A stretch of DNA of 64,000 bases from Streptomycetaceae bacterium (GTDB lineage: Bacteria > Actinomycetota > Actinomycetes > Nanopelagicales > Nanopelagicaceae), in contig JAIYBJ010000017.1 of the NCBI GenBank assembly GCA_027488575.1, positions 1-64,000 on the forward strand, in the 5' to 3' direction. How positions within the stretch are numbered: the first letter of the stretch is position 1; the number at the start of each line of letters is the position of its first letter. A program made the translations under genes and the position numbers. Of this stretch, positions 11,527 to 22,048 are shown in pieces. A model generated the notes under the pieces. That model did no database searches, had not been told where the DNA came from, and saw nothing but the letters and a program-made list of their open reading frames with translations.

Positions 11527-11573
11527 GTCATTTGTCCTTGCGAAGTTGCACCCGACTCAATCGGGATTGAGCA

Positions 11574-11744
11574 TTAACGAGTTTCGCGGTGAAGTGTTGA
11601 AGATTTGCAACGAGGGCAGAACTTCTTAAGTTCCATGCGGTCTGGATCGTTGCGGCGATTCTTTTTTGTAATGTAATTACGTTCTTTGCAATCAACGCAT
11701 GCCATGGTGATTTTTGGACGTACGTCCGCGCTCTTACTTGCCAT
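11574..11744 (-). CDS. rpmG: 50S ribosomal protein L33
   Basis: 56 aa (not in ORF track): [56 protein letters not shown]. Confidence 0.95.
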   Translation of the reverse strand: MASKSADVRPKITMACVDCKERNYITKKNRRNDPDRMELKKFCPRCKSSTLHRETR

Positions 11745-11822
11745 GGTCTTACTCCTTCATCGATTGAGGGGCTCAGATTACCTGAGGCCCTTCGCGTTAC
11801 GAAATTAACGCTGCACTGCTAG

Positions 11823-11896
11823 TAGCGGAGGCGGGATTTGAACCCACGACACAGCGATTATGAGCCGCTTGCTCTACCAAGCTGAGCTACCCCGCC
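11823..11896 (-). tRNA. tRNA-Met (CAT)
   Basis: GGCGGGGTAGCTCAGCTTGGTAGAGCAAGCGGCTCATAATCGCTGTGTCGTGGGTTCAAATCCCGCCTCCGCTA folds as cloverleaf; anticodon CAT. Confidence 0.93.
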
Positions 11897-11936
11897 TTAG
11901 ATGTATTGCTACATCTATTTTCTTACTTCACTTTCG

Positions 11937-12009
11937 AGCCCCCCACCGGAATCGGACCGGTGACCTTTTCCTTACCATGGAAACGCTCTACCGACTGAGC
12001 TAGGGGGGC
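11937..12009 (-). tRNA. tRNA-Thr (GGT)
   Basis: GCCCCCCTAGCTCAGTCGGTAGAGCGTTTCCATGGTAAGGAAAAGGTCACCGGTCCGATTCCGGTGGGGGGCT; anticodon GGT. Confidence 0.95.
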
Positions 12010-12064
12010 AGTGGTAGAAGTGTGAGCGTACAACCTCGCGCGCAAAAAATGAAAAAGAGAGCAG

Positions 12065-13015
12065 TTACAACGCAGGATCGAGGGTAATTTTACCAGTGCT
12101 CTTACGTGCAAGCATCGCTTCGTGTGCTTGGCGGGCTTGGCTCAATCCAAATGTAGCGCCGACTATTGGTTTTAACTTTCCACTAAGTACAAGTGCAAAT
12201 AACTCTTCAATCACATCGTTAAGCATTGCTTTGTTACCAAAGCAATGTGCAAGCCAAAAACCTGTAATTGTTTTTGTTCCACCCATCAATGATCCGGGGT
12301 TAATGTCTTTGGCTGCAGAGCGTGATGCATTGCCGTAAGTAATTAAGCGACCAAATGGTGCCAATATTTCAAGAGACGCATCGAGTGTTTTCCCGCCAAC
12401 CATTTCCAGAACTAAATCAACTGGCTTTCCGCCATTAGCGGCGATCATGTCAGCAGCTAAATTAGGTGACGTTGCATCGACCACAACATCAGCACCAAGT
12501 TGAGTGGCTAGCGCGGATTTTTCTGGTGATGATGTAACCGCAATTACCTTTGCGCCCCACATCTTTGCCAATTGAATTGCAATAGTTCCGACGCCACCTG
12601 CGGCAGCATGAATGACAACGCTCTCACCAGCTTTGACATGTCCTACGGTTTCTAAAATATGCCACGCAGTTGTTCCTTGTACCAACATGCACAGTGCTTG
12701 ACCATCGGTGACACCATCAGGAATATCAATCATGACGGCTTTATTTGCCACAGCTTTTTGCGCATATCCCCCGCTGCTAACGGATGCAAGAACACGACGA
12801 CCGCTTTGAGTCGTGCCGACAACTTCAAGCCCTGGAATAAGTGGAAGTTTTTGCGGCGATAAATATCCATTTTCAATTTGATGCGTATCGGCGTAATTAA
12901 TTCCGATTGACGTTACGTTGATTAACTCTTCATTAGCGCCAGGAATTGGATCAGCGATTTCGCTGATGGTCATTACTTCTGGGCCACCGAAAGCGTTTAG
13001 CTGTATGGCTTTCAT
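12065..13015 (-). CDS. Zinc-type alcohol dehydrogenase-like / NADPH:quinone oxidoreductase
   Basis: 316 aa MDR family: [53 protein letters not shown]. Confidence 0.9.
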   Translation of the reverse strand: MKAIQLNAFGGPEVMTISEIADPIPGANEELINVTSIGINYADTHQIENGYLSPQKLPLIPGLEVVGTTQSGRRVLASVSSGGYAQKAVANKAVMIDIPDGVTDGQALCMLVQGTTAWHILETVGHVKAGESVVIHAAAGGVGTIAIQLAKMWGAKVIAVTSSPEKSALATQLGADVVVDATSPNLAADMIAANGGKPVDLVLEMVGGKTLDASLEILAPFGRLITYGNASRSAAKDINPGSLMGGTKTITGFWLAHCFGNKAMLNDVIEELFALVLSGKLKPIVGATFGLSQARQAHEAMLARKSTGKITLDPAL

Positions 13016-13965
13016 TTACCGGCAGCTTTTAAATCTTTACGTAATTCTGGTGGTAGTGAGAATAGAAGTGACTCTTCTTTTGCTGTGACCGTTTCGACAT
13101 CTGAAAATCCGCGTGCCGCTAAAAATGCGAGCACATCTTTAACCAAAATTTCTGGAACTGATGCTCCACTGGTTACACCAATAGTTTCGACGCCATCTAG
13201 CCAGTATTCCTGAATTTCTTCTGCAAAATCTACGAGGTGCGAAGCCTTTGTACCGTATTCAAGAGCCACTTCGGCTAAGCGAACAGAGTTTGAAGAGTTT
13301 TGAGATCCAACAACAATTACTAAATCAGTTTGCGGAGCAATTACTTTGATTGCCTCCTGGCGATTTTGAGTGGCGTAACAAATGTCATCACTAGGTGGAT
13401 CTGAAATTTCAGGAAAGCGCTCTTTGAGTATCTTTACAGTTTCAAGAGTTTCATCAACACTGAGAGTTGTTTGAGACAACCAGACGAGTTTCTTTCCAGG
13501 TGTTGGAACAACAGTACGAGCGCCTTCTAATCCATCAACAATCTGAACTTTTCCTACAGCCTCGCCGGCGGTGCCTTCTACTTCTTCGTGACCATGGTGG
13601 CCAATCAATAAAATTTCGGCATCTTCGGCAGCAAATCTTTTTGCTTCATTGTGGACCTTAGTTACAAGAGGACAGGTTGCATCAATTGTCTTAAGACTGC
13701 GCGATGCTGCTTGTTCGTGGACTGCGGGAGAAACTCCGTGTGCAGAAAAAATTACTGTTTTACCTTCAGGAACTTCATCGGCTTCATTTACGAAGATTGC
13801 ACCACGCGCTTCAAGAGTTGAGACAACGTGCTTGTTGTGGACAATCTCTTTGCGAACATAAACAGGTGCACCGTAAAGCTCGAGTGCTTTTTCGACAGTA
13901 ATAACGGCGCGATCAACGCCAGCGCAATAACCACGCGGCGCAGCAAGGAGAATTCTCTTGGCCAT
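13012..13965 (-). CDS. ispH: 4-hydroxy-3-methylbut-2-enyl diphosphate reductase
   Basis: 317 aa; [58 protein letters not shown]. Confidence 0.97.
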   Translation of the reverse strand: MAKRILLAAPRGYCAGVDRAVITVEKALELYGAPVYVRKEIVHNKHVVSTLEARGAIFVNEADEVPEGKTVIFSAHGVSPAVHEQAASRSLKTIDATCPLVTKVHNEAKRFAAEDAEILLIGHHGHEEVEGTAGEAVGKVQIVDGLEGARTVVPTPGKKLVWLSQTTLSVDETLETVKILKERFPEISDPPSDDICYATQNRQEAIKVIAPQTDLVIVVGSQNSSNSVRLAEVALEYGTKASHLVDFAEEIQEYWLDGVETIGVTSGASVPEILVKDVLAFLAARGFSDVETVTAKEESLLFSLPPELRKDLKAAGK

Positions 13966-13971
13966 AGGTGC

Positions 13972-13977
13972 AGTCTA
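13972..13977 (-). promoter_or_regulatory. -10 element of leaderless ispH promoter (TAGACT, 6 nt before ATG)
   Basis: Minus strand TAGACT-GCACCT-ATG; no Shine-Dalgarno. Confidence 0.6.
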
Positions 13978-13978
13978 T

Positions 13979-13984
13979 TAGGCT
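13979..13984 (+). promoter_or_regulatory. -10 element of leaderless xseA promoter (TAGGCT, 6 nt before ATG)
   Basis: TAGGCT-CGCCCC-ATG; no Shine-Dalgarno; 1 nt from the divergent ispH -10. Confidence 0.6.
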
Positions 13985-13990
13985 CGCCCC

Positions 13991-15193
13991 ATGTTCGAAA
14001 CTTCTAGTGAATCCCCCGCGCCTGTACGCGTGGTCACTGAAGCAATTAAAGATTATGTAGATCGCCTTGGACCAATTTGGATTGAAGGCGAAATATCTGA
14101 AATTAATGAACGAAGCGGTGGCATGGCATTCATGCGCCTGCGAGATACAAGTGTTGATATGAGTATTTCAGTCATGTGCCATCGCTCTGTCTTATCTAGC
14201 GTTGCACCACTGCCACAAAATGCACGAGTTGTTATGTATGCAAAGGCTTCTTGGTACACAAAAAATGGTTCTCTCACACTGTCAGCTCGTGAAATTCGCC
14301 AAGTAGGTATTGGTGAATTAATGGCTCGTTTAGAGGAGCTAAAAACACTTCTTGCAAGTGAAGGACTCTTCGCTCTAGAAAGAAAAGTTGCTCTTCCGCT
14401 ATTGCCTAGAAAAGTTGGATTGATTTGTGGACGTAATACAGATGCAGAAAAAGACGTCGTTGAAAATGCAAAGCGCCGCTGGCCATCAGTTGAGTTCGAA
14501 ATCCGCGAAGTTACAGTTCAGGGAGCGGCCGCTGTAGTTGAAGTATCGGCTGCGCTTTCAGAATTAGAAGCTATGGCAGATGTGGATGTCATCATCATTA
14601 CTCGCGGTGGTGGCTCATTTGAAGATTTACTTCCCTTTAGTGATGAATCACTTGTACGCCTTGCAGCATCTTGTGAAACTCCCATTGTCAGCGCCATCGG
14701 ACATGAAAAAGATTCGCCTCTTTTGGATCTAGTTGCAGATGTTCGTGCATCTACTCCAACGGATGCGGCCAAGAGAGTTGTTCCAGATATTGCAGAAGAG
14801 ATTGAGTTGATTAAGGCGCTGCGTGATCGTGCTAAGAGATACATGCTTTTATCCCTTGACCTAGAAACTTCACGAATTGAAAACTTAGTAAATCGTCCTG
14901 TTTTGCGAGATCCCATGGTGCTAGTTACTACTCGAGAAGAAATCATTACTGGATTACGAGATAGAAGCGTCAGAAGTTTTTCTTCGCGACTAACTCTTGC
15001 CGCAGAAGATCTAACACATGTGCGTGCTCGAGTAAGAGCGCTATCACCACAAGCAACGTTGGATCGTGGTTATTCGGTTGTACAACTAGAAGATGGCTCG
15101 ATTGCTAGGGATGCCAAGAGTTTAAGAATTGGTCAGAAACTTCGCTTACGACTTGCTGCTGGCGAGACCAACGCCACAGTTACAGATAAATAA
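13991..15193 (+). CDS. xseA: Exodeoxyribonuclease VII large subunit
   Basis: 400 aa; LGPIWIEGEISEI, IITRGGGSFEDLLPFSDE, PIVSAIGHEKDSPLLDLVADVRASTPTDAA. Confidence 0.97.
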   Translation: MFETSSESPAPVRVVTEAIKDYVDRLGPIWIEGEISEINERSGGMAFMRLRDTSVDMSISVMCHRSVLSSVAPLPQNARVVMYAKASWYTKNGSLTLSAREIRQVGIGELMARLEELKTLLASEGLFALERKVALPLLPRKVGLICGRNTDAEKDVVENAKRRWPSVEFEIREVTVQGAAAVVEVSAALSELEAMADVDVIIITRGGGSFEDLLPFSDESLVRLAASCETPIVSAIGHEKDSPLLDLVADVRASTPTDAAKRVVPDIAEEIELIKALRDRAKRYMLLSLDLETSRIENLVNRPVLRDPMVLVTTREEIITGLRDRSVRSFSSRLTLAAEDLTHVRARVRALSPQATLDRGYSVVQLEDGSIARDAKSLRIGQKLRLRLAAGETNATVTDK

Positions 15194-15213
15194 ACAAGGA
15201 GTAGATTTGTCTC

Positions 15214-15414
15214 ATGGCTACGGAGAAAAAGCTTTCCTATGAAGCAGCGCGTGAAGAGTTGGCGCAGGTTGTTTCATCCCTTGAAGCAGGAAGCGCAACC
15301 CTGGAAGAGTCATTGAAATTGTGGGAGCGCGGCGAAGAGTTAGCGCTAATCTGCCAAGAGTGGCTAGATGGTGCACGCAAAAAGCTAAGTGCAGCGAAAC
15401 CAAAAGCTGAATAA
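15214..15414 (+). CDS. xseB: Exodeoxyribonuclease VII small subunit
   Basis: 66 aa; [51 protein letters not shown]. Confidence 0.95.
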   Translation: MATEKKLSYEAAREELAQVVSSLEAGSATLEESLKLWERGEELALICQEWLDGARKKLSAAKPKAE

Positions 15415-15416
15415 AA

Positions 15417-17072
15417 ATGGCTCCAGAATTTTCTTACAGCGACTTGTTGCCAATCGGCAAAGACACAACTACGTATCGCAATCTTGGCAGCGCGGGCGTT
15501 TCTGTAGAAAAAATCGGTAATCGAGAAATAATTTCTATTGCTCCTGAGGCAATTGAGATGCTCACATCAACTGCAATTCACGATATCTCTCATTATTTAC
15601 GCACCACACACCTTGAACAATTAGCGAGCATTTTAAAAGATACAGAGAGCTCACCTAATGATCGCTTTGTAGCGCTTGATCTATTGAAGAATGCAAACAT
15701 TTCTGCTGGTGGAATTTTGCCTATGTGCCAAGACACTGGAACCGCACTCGTGATGGGTAAAAAGGGTCAGAACGTATTTACAGAGAGCAAAGATGAAGAA
15801 GTAATTTCCAAAGGAATTTATAACGCATTTACAACTTTGAATCTGCGTTATTCCCAATTAGCTCCTGTTACAACATGGGAAGAGAAGAACACTGGCAATA
15901 ACCTGCCTGCCCAAATCGAAATCTTTGCAGATAGTGACCATCCGGATGAATACAACTTCCTCTTCATCGCAAAGGGTGGCGGTAGCGCTAACAAATCTTT
16001 CTTGTATCAAGAGACTAAGGCAGTCCTAAACCCAACAAGTTTTATGAGTTGGTTGGATGAAAAACTCCGCTCAATCGGAACTGCAGCATGTCCGCCGTAT
16101 CACCTTGCAATTGTTATCGGCGGAACGAGTGCTGAACACACAGTTAAGACTGCAAAGTTAGCAAGCACGCATTACTTAGATTCACTTCCAACTTCTGGCG
16201 ATGCAAAAACTGGCCATGGGTTTAGAGATCTTGCACTTGAAAAAGAAGTTCTTGAACTTACTCGCACCCTAGGAATCGGCGCCCAATTTGGTGGAAAGTA
16301 TTTCTGCCACGACGTACGTGTTGTTCGATTGCCTAGACATGGTGCCTCTCTTCCTATTGCAATTGCTGTTTCATGTTCTGCTGATCGCCAAGCAAAAGCG
16401 AAGATCACTAAAGAGGGCATATTCATTGAAGAAATGGAGCGCGATCCAGCTCGCTTCTTGCCAGATACTCACGATGAGCACCTGGCAGAAGGTGTAGTCA
16501 ACATTGATCTAAACCAACCCATGGAAAAAATCCGTGCAGAGTTATCAAAGCATCCAGTTAAAACTCGCCTTTCATTAACCGGAACTCTTGTAGTTGCACG
16601 AGATTTAGCACACGCAAAAATTAAAGAAGCAATGGATGCTGGTGCGCCCATGCCTTCATACTTAAAGGATTTTGCTGTGTATTACGCAGGTCCAGCAAAA
16701 ACTCCTGCTGGTTATGCATCGGGTTCTTTTGGTCCAACAACTGCTGGTCGTATGGATTCGTACGTAGAGTATTTCCAATCGCGTGGTGGATCATTTGTGA
16801 TGTTGGCAAAAGGAAATCGTTCACTTGCTGTGACAAACGCGTGCAAAGCTCACGGTGGTTTTTATTTAGGTTCCATTGGTGGTCCTGCCGCCAGACTTGC
16901 TCAAGATTGCATTAAGAAAGTCGAAGTATTGGATTATGAAGAGTTAGGTATGGAAGCTGTCTGGAAAATTGATGTCGTGGATTTCCCAGCATTCATAGTT
17001 GTTGACGATAAAGGTAATGATTTTTTTGCAGAGACTTCTAAACCGCTAACAATCGGAAAGAAACCGGTTTAG
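15417..17072 (+). CDS. Class I (Fe-S) fumarate hydratase
   Basis: 551 aa; [73 protein letters not shown]. Confidence 0.95.
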   Translation: MAPEFSYSDLLPIGKDTTTYRNLGSAGVSVEKIGNREIISIAPEAIEMLTSTAIHDISHYLRTTHLEQLASILKDTESSPNDRFVALDLLKNANISAGGILPMCQDTGTALVMGKKGQNVFTESKDEEVISKGIYNAFTTLNLRYSQLAPVTTWEEKNTGNNLPAQIEIFADSDHPDEYNFLFIAKGGGSANKSFLYQETKAVLNPTSFMSWLDEKLRSIGTAACPPYHLAIVIGGTSAEHTVKTAKLASTHYLDSLPTSGDAKTGHGFRDLALEKEVLELTRTLGIGAQFGGKYFCHDVRVVRLPRHGASLPIAIAVSCSADRQAKAKITKEGIFIEEMERDPARFLPDTHDEHLAEGVVNIDLNQPMEKIRAELSKHPVKTRLSLTGTLVVARDLAHAKIKEAMDAGAPMPSYLKDFAVYYAGPAKTPAGYASGSFGPTTAGRMDSYVEYFQSRGGSFVMLAKGNRSLAVTNACKAHGGFYLGSIGGPAARLAQDCIKKVEVLDYEELGMEAVWKIDVVDFPAFIVVDDKGNDFFAETSKPLTIGKKPV

Positions 17073-17665
17073 TAGAAGTTGCTGCGGCGGAACTTTTTCC
17101 AAGCCGCACAAGGTGTGTCATATCGTTCTGAAACGTAGAGAAGTCCCCATTGAATTTGGGTAATTGGATTTGTGCGCCAATCAGTTCCAACTTTTTCCAT
17201 CTTCGATGCAGGCAATGCTTGCGCAATTCCGTGCGCACCTGATCGTGGATTGCGAGCCTGGTAATTCCAATTGCTCTCTTTAGTCCAGAGGCGATTAAGG
17301 CACTTGTACTGCTCTTCGTCCCAGCCGTATTCGGTAGCCATCATCTCTTTGGCAAAGCGCTTTGCTCCCAAGGGTTGACGGGCAGCTTCAACGGTACGAC
17401 TCATGACCGAAACCAATGCAATCTCATTAGAAAAAACTGTTCGGCGAGAATCAAAGGCTGAGGTTAGAGAAGCTGAAACAGCTTTGGCGCTAGAAGGCGC
17501 AACGACCAAGAGAGCGGTTCCGGCTGGAGCATCTGGCAGAACCAGACGAGTAGTCATTGGGAACTCGAGGCCGTAGGCAGTTGGTTGGGCGCTAGTTACA
17601 AAAAGTAGGGTCGCAATAGTTGACCAGATCGCGAGCAACGTCTTTCGCATCTTCATCCTAAGCAC
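17069..17665 (-). CDS. Secreted transglycosylase-like protein
   Basis: 198 aa with signal-like N-terminus and C-terminal [44 protein letters not shown]...[22 protein letters not shown]. Confidence 0.8.
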   Translation of the reverse strand: MLRMKMRKTLLAIWSTIATLLFVTSAQPTAYGLEFPMTTRLVLPDAPAGTALLVVAPSSAKAVSASLTSAFDSRRTVFSNEIALVSVMSRTVEAARQPLGAKRFAKEMMATEYGWDEEQYKCLNRLWTKESNWNYQARNPRSGAHGIAQALPASKMEKVGTDWRTNPITQIQWGLLYVSERYDTPCAAWKKFRRSNFY

Positions 17666-17838
17666 CCTCCTTTCTTAACGGGGAATGGGTTTAGAGTGTC
17701 TTGTAGGGGTGAGTCGGGCAACTCAATCCGAGCGTGAGTCGCAAATTCATAGAAAAACCTAAATCTGTGGACAAGTAAAAGTGCAGGTCAGCACTGTGAA
17801 AGTCCTATATGTCCGAAATGTGAGTGTGAGATTAAACT

Positions 17839-19152
17839 TTAGCCCGAAATAGGGCCTTCCAGCATTTCAGTGACCAAAGCCGCGATCGCCGAGCGCTCCG
17901 AGCGGGTCAAAGTGACGTGAGCAAAGAGTGGATGCCCCTTAAGTGTTTCAACAACGGCGACAACTCCGTCGTGACGGCCGACTCGAAGGTTGTCTCGCTG
18001 GCCAACATCGTGAGTGAGGACCACTCGAGATCCTTGTCCGATTCTAGAGAGCACGGTGAGCAGGACTCCTCGCTCTAAAGATTGAGCTTCGTCAACAATT
18101 ACAAATGCATCGTGCAGCGAGCGCCCGCGAATATGAGTCAGGGGTAGAACTTCGATTAATCCTCGGTCGATGATTTCATCGATGACTGGCTGGCTTACCA
18201 ATGCACCGAGGGTGTCAAAGACGGCTTGGGCCCACGGCGACATTTTTTCGCCTTCGCTGCCAGGTAAGTACCCAAGCTCTTGGCCGCCAACTGGATAGAG
18301 AGGTCGGAAAATCACAATCTTTTTATGAGCCCTGCGCTCCATTACTGCTTCTAATCCGGCGCATAACGCGAGCGCGGATTTTCCAGTTCCTGCTCGACCG
18401 CCCATGGAAACAATTCCGATTTCAGGATCGAGCAATAAATCCAGAGCGATTCTCTGCTCGGCGCTTCTTCCATGAAGCCCAAATGCAGTTCTATCGCCAC
18501 GGACTAATTGCAATCGCTTATCAGGAGTCACTCGAGCAAGAGCGCTCGCGCGATCGGAATGAAGAACAACACCTGTATGAATTGGAAGTGTGTGAGCTTC
18601 TTCGTGATCTGCAAAGTCAGATGAATACAAATCATCAATAACGCTAGAGCCCACAGAAATTTCGACGATGCCTGTCCACCCACTGCTTGAAACAAGTTCG
18701 GCTAAATACTCTTCGGCTTCAACACCTACAGATGATGCCTTGACGCGAAGTGGTAAGTCTTTGGTTACAAGGACAACATCTTTTCCATCTGTCATTAAGT
18801 TCTTCGCGATTGCAAGAATTCGTGAATCATTGGTGCCATCGCGTAAGAATCCATAGGGCATCGAACTTAAATCAGTGTGGTTTAGCTCAACAGAAAGCGT
18901 TCCGCCTTCTGGATTAATCTGAATTGCTTGATCAAGGCGACCATATTTCAAGCGAATATCATCGAGGCTGCGTAGCGCTGCGCGTGCAAAGTAACCAAGT
19001 TCGGGATGATCACGTTTGGTTTCTAATTCGCCGATAACAGCAATTGGTACAACTACTTCATGTTCGGCAAAGCGGGCCAAGGCCCCTGGATCTGCAAGTA
19101 AAACGCTGGTGTCGAGAACATATGTCTTTCGCCCTTTATTACTTGCAGTCAA
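17839..19152 (-). CDS. PIN domain-PhoH family ATPase
   Basis: 437 aa; [17 protein letters not shown] (PIN) plus [31 protein letters not shown] (PhoH). Confidence 0.95.
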   Translation of the reverse strand: MTASNKGRKTYVLDTSVLLADPGALARFAEHEVVVPIAVIGELETKRDHPELGYFARAALRSLDDIRLKYGRLDQAIQINPEGGTLSVELNHTDLSSMPYGFLRDGTNDSRILAIAKNLMTDGKDVVLVTKDLPLRVKASSVGVEAEEYLAELVSSSGWTGIVEISVGSSVIDDLYSSDFADHEEAHTLPIHTGVVLHSDRASALARVTPDKRLQLVRGDRTAFGLHGRSAEQRIALDLLLDPEIGIVSMGGRAGTGKSALALCAGLEAVMERRAHKKIVIFRPLYPVGGQELGYLPGSEGEKMSPWAQAVFDTLGALVSQPVIDEIIDRGLIEVLPLTHIRGRSLHDAFVIVDEAQSLERGVLLTVLSRIGQGSRVVLTHDVGQRDNLRVGRHDGVVAVVETLKGHPLFAHVTLTRSERSAIAALVTEMLEGPISG

Positions 19153-19155
19153 TCC

Positions 19156-19968
19156 CTAGCCCCCGAATCTCCTATGTCGCAAAGAATAGGCTCTAAGGGC
19201 TCGAAAAAAATCGACACGACGAAAGTCTGGCCAATAAGCTTCACAGAAGTAGTACTCCGAGAGTGCGCTCTGCCACAACAAGAAGCCGCCAAGACGTTGT
19301 TCACCAGACGTTCTTATTATTAACTCAGGATCGGGTTGGCCTGCGGTGTATAAGTATTTGGAAATTTCATCTGCGTCCAGTGTTGAAGCCGCATCACTCA
19401 AACTCTTTCCACCCTCGGCACTGGCCGCGAGATAACTCTTTACGGCATCGACGATTTCTCGGCGCCCGCCGTAGCTAATGGCCACGTTTACTTCAACGCC
19501 ATCGCTTCTAAATGGTTTGAGATCGCTCAACTTTGTTGCAAGCCAATCAGGCAATAGATCTAAAGCACCAACAGCTTTAATATTCCATCGCTTTGTAGCC
19601 GCCAGAGCGTCAACAGTTTCGCCAATAATTTGAAGTAGAGCATCTAGTTCTTCTTGTGAACGTTTGAAATTATCTGTCGAGAGCAACCACAAAGTTACAA
19701 CTCGAACGTCGGCTTCATCGCACCAGCCCAAAAACTCAATAATCTTTTCTGCACCTGCTCGATGACCGCGCGAAGAGTTAGAGACTCCAATATCGTGATT
19801 ATCTACTTGGTTAGCTTTTGCCCAACGTCGATTGCCATCCAGGATTACTCCTACGTGGTGTGGGGTTTGCGAAAAATCTAAAGCCCGTACAAGTCGTCGC
19901 TCATAGAGTGGATAGAGCGCAGATTTGATTAGCTTACGAATACTGCTTAACAACACGACGCTCCGCAA
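19156..19968 (-). CDS. uppS: Polyprenyl (undecaprenyl-type) diphosphate synthase
   Basis: 270 aa; HHVGVILDGNRRWAKANQ, RTSGEQRLGGFLLWQSALSEYYF. Confidence 0.95.
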   Translation of the reverse strand: MRSVVLLSSIRKLIKSALYPLYERRLVRALDFSQTPHHVGVILDGNRRWAKANQVDNHDIGVSNSSRGHRAGAEKIIEFLGWCDEADVRVVTLWLLSTDNFKRSQEELDALLQIIGETVDALAATKRWNIKAVGALDLLPDWLATKLSDLKPFRSDGVEVNVAISYGGRREIVDAVKSYLAASAEGGKSLSDAASTLDADEISKYLYTAGQPDPELIIRTSGEQRLGGFLLWQSALSEYYFCEAYWPDFRRVDFFRALRAYSLRHRRFGG

Positions 19969-20233
19969 TCAGTGATGCAACCGGAAGAGTTCCAGCGAGA
20001 ATAAAACCGATCATTCGTCTCAAAGGAAAACGTGCAACTGCTGCAAATTGAATAGCGGTCAAAATATAAATTGGATATAGGTATCCATGTACCAAAGGAA
20101 CCCAGCGCACGCTATCGAGGAGGGTTGGATTATCGAGAAGGTACTTTGCTGGCATATATCCAAACCACAATAGAAGTGACAAAACCCCGGCAATAATCGC
20201 CATCACTCTAAAACGCATTAATACACCGCTCAT
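19934..20233 (-). CDS. DUF3817-like small membrane protein
   Basis: 99 aa, multi-TM; RVMAIIAGVLSLLLWFGYMPAKYLL...WVPLVHGYLYPIYILTAIQFA; SD TAGGAGG. Confidence 0.75.
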   Translation of the reverse strand: MSGVLMRFRVMAIIAGVLSLLLWFGYMPAKYLLDNPTLLDSVRWVPLVHGYLYPIYILTAIQFAAVARFPLRRMIGFILAGTLPVASLIAERRVVKQYS

Positions 20234-20251
20234 GAATCCTCCTACTTCTCC

Positions 20252-20944
20252 TTAGGCCGCAACTCTACGGCGATATATAGGAAGGTAAAGAACCACCGCC
20301 GCCATCAGCCACCAAACTACAACATATGAAATATGTTGCCAATAAAAACCAGGAATTCTTGCTGTCCGTAACTCAGGAGTAACTCTTGTTCTTACTATCT
20401 CGCCTTCACGCACTTTTTCATCTTGTGCAATCACATATCCGTCGTAGAGATCTAAATCAGTCAGGCTCACAATAACGCTGCTATCAAGTCGTGAGATAAC
20501 TCCTGGTGAATTCAGAGCTCGATCTTCACTTTGGTGGGCACGCAAAGTGCCGACTAGTTCTACGCGATTAGACATGGCTAGTTGTGGTTCTTGCAATCGC
20601 TCTGACCAGAGTCCACGCACAACTAATATTCCAGCTGTTGTATCTACTTGTAAAAGTGCAACTTCCCAATCCTTAACAACACCCTCGCCATCTACCTGAT
20701 TTGGTGCTCTAAAGTTTGCGACATAAAAACCTGATGCATTCACTGGCTTACTGTCGTTTTTCTTATCTAGTGTTGCACGTGGTTTGGCCAACTCTTGAAG
20801 AGCAACAGGGGCAGAAGCAGGAGGCGGCGGTGCGTTAAGAATTTCTTTCAAAGTTCTTGCCCTATCGAGCTGCCATAGGCCAAGTCCAATAAATATTGTG
20901 ACAATCAGAAGTAATGAGGTGTACTCAAGAAACTTCTTAAACAC
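20252..20944 (-). CDS. SURF1 family cytochrome oxidase biogenesis protein
   Basis: 230 aa; GLGLWQLDRARTLKE near N-terminus, IPGFYWQHISYVVVWWLMAAVVLYLPIY at C-terminus. Confidence 0.85.
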   Translation of the reverse strand: MFKKFLEYTSLLLIVTIFIGLGLWQLDRARTLKEILNAPPPPASAPVALQELAKPRATLDKKNDSKPVNASGFYVANFRAPNQVDGEGVVKDWEVALLQVDTTAGILVVRGLWSERLQEPQLAMSNRVELVGTLRAHQSEDRALNSPGVISRLDSSVIVSLTDLDLYDGYVIAQDEKVREGEIVRTRVTPELRTARIPGFYWQHISYVVVWWLMAAVVLYLPIYRRRVAA

Positions 20945-20953
20945 AGGAGTTAA

Positions 20954-21091
20954 TTAATTCTGTTCTTCGTCTTTTTTATCTTGCAGGCGATTAAAACGCT
21001 TGTAGAAATTACGCAGAAGCAGTACTACAGAAATCGTTAAAAGAATCATCGTGAAGGAGCCTGCTACGCCCATGCTTACATCTTTTTCCAT
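20954..21091 (-). CDS. Small single-TM protein (45 aa)
   Basis: MEKDVSMGVAGSFTMILLTISVVLLLRNFYKRFNRLQDKKDEEQN; upstream GAGAGGA SD; just upstream of SURF1; not in ORF track. Confidence 0.6.
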   Translation of the reverse strand: MEKDVSMGVAGSFTMILLTISVVLLLRNFYKRFNRLQDKKDEEQN

Positions 21092-21116
21092 GTCTAAATC
21101 CTCTCATTTTTCAGGA

Positions 21117-21122
21117 TAATCT
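21117..21122 (+). promoter_or_regulatory. -10 element of leaderless promoter (TAATCT, 6 nt before ATG 21129)
   Basis: TAATCT-GTGCAC-ATG. Confidence 0.5.
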
Positions 21123-21128
21123 GTGCAC

Positions 21129-21524
21129 ATGAATTCCAAGGGGACCTCAGAGTTTTCATACGAAGATAGGTATGGAATTAGGCCTGCAAAAGGCTGGAAG
21201 TTGCCCGCAACATTTCTTGCCATCATCGGAATCGTCTGGGTTTTTTGGGCTGGTTTATTTCACGCCAAACCCGAGTTTCGAATAACTCTCATTTCATTTT
21301 CAATTGTTTCTGATGAAGAGGTTTCAATTAGGTATGCCATCCAACGAAATGATCCAAGTACACCGGCAACCTGCACGCTTCAGGCAAAAGATGTTGATAA
21401 GAACGTTGTTGGAGAAATTGAGGATGAAATCACCCCAGGTCGTGCAACGTTTGAACAAATCTCATCTATTCCTACGCGTAGCGCAGCTGCCACAGCAATC
21501 GTTGCGCGCTGCCGCGTGAAATAA
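21129..21524 (+). CDS. DUF4307-like membrane protein
   Basis: DRYGIRPAKGWKLPATFLAIIGIVWVFWAGLFHAKPEFRITLISFSIVSDEEVSIRYAIQRND; start moved from GTG 21123 to ATG 21129. Confidence 0.8.
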   Translation: MNSKGTSEFSYEDRYGIRPAKGWKLPATFLAIIGIVWVFWAGLFHAKPEFRITLISFSIVSDEEVSIRYAIQRNDPSTPATCTLQAKDVDKNVVGEIEDEITPGRATFEQISSIPTRSAAATAIVARCRVK

Positions 21525-21568
21525 CTCGATTCACAATTAGTCCGGCTTTCGCTACCGTTACTCCCCTT

Positions 21569-22045
21569 ATGACTTCACAGACTTGGCTCACACAAGAAGC
21601 AGCGGATCGTCTCGCTGCTGAATTGGCGCACCTCGAGGGTGAAGCACGTACCGAAATCATCAAGAAGATTGAAGCCGCACGCGCCGAAGGTGACCTTAAA
21701 GAAAATGGCGGCTACCACGCTGCCCGCGATGAACAAGGAAAAATTGAAGCGCGCATTCGTCAGTTAAAGCAGATGCTTGAAAATGCTCACATCGGAACTC
21801 CACCTGCAAGTGCTGATGGTGTTGTGGGCGCCGGAATGGTTATCACTGCAATTGTTGCCGGAGATGAAACAAAGTTCTTGCTTGGTTCGAGAGAAATTGC
21901 ATCAGGTGATCTCGATGTTTACAGCGAGAAATCTCCACTTGGTGCTGCCGTAATGGGCGCCAAAGTTGGCGAGAGCGTTTCATACACCGCGCCAAATGGA
22001 AAAACTATTTCAGTACAGATTAAGCACGCTGAGTACTATTCGTAA
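21569..22045 (+). CDS. greA: Transcription elongation factor GreA
   Basis: 158 aa; WLTQEAADRLAAELAHLEGEARTEIIKKIEAARAEGDLKENGGYHAARDEQGKIEARI. Confidence 0.96.
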   Translation: MTSQTWLTQEAADRLAAELAHLEGEARTEIIKKIEAARAEGDLKENGGYHAARDEQGKIEARIRQLKQMLENAHIGTPPASADGVVGAGMVITAIVAGDETKFLLGSREIASGDLDVYSEKSPLGAAVMGAKVGESVSYTAPNGKTISVQIKHAEYYS

Positions 22046-22048
22046 ATA

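Noticed and set aside
11553-11567. Small hairpin CCCGA-ctcaa-TCGGG downstream of rpmG
   Set aside because: Short 5-bp stem with no U tract and an alternative pairing (CTCAAT-cccg-ATTGAG); not enough to call a terminator.
17666-17838. Possible c-di-AMP (ydaO-type) riboswitch upstream of the transglycosylase gene
   Set aside because: The GGGGAA...GGGGTGAGTC...ATCCGAGC resemblance is on the plus strand, antisense to the gene it would regulate, and I could not assemble the pseudoknotted fold by eye. A cmsearch with RF00379 on both strands would decide.
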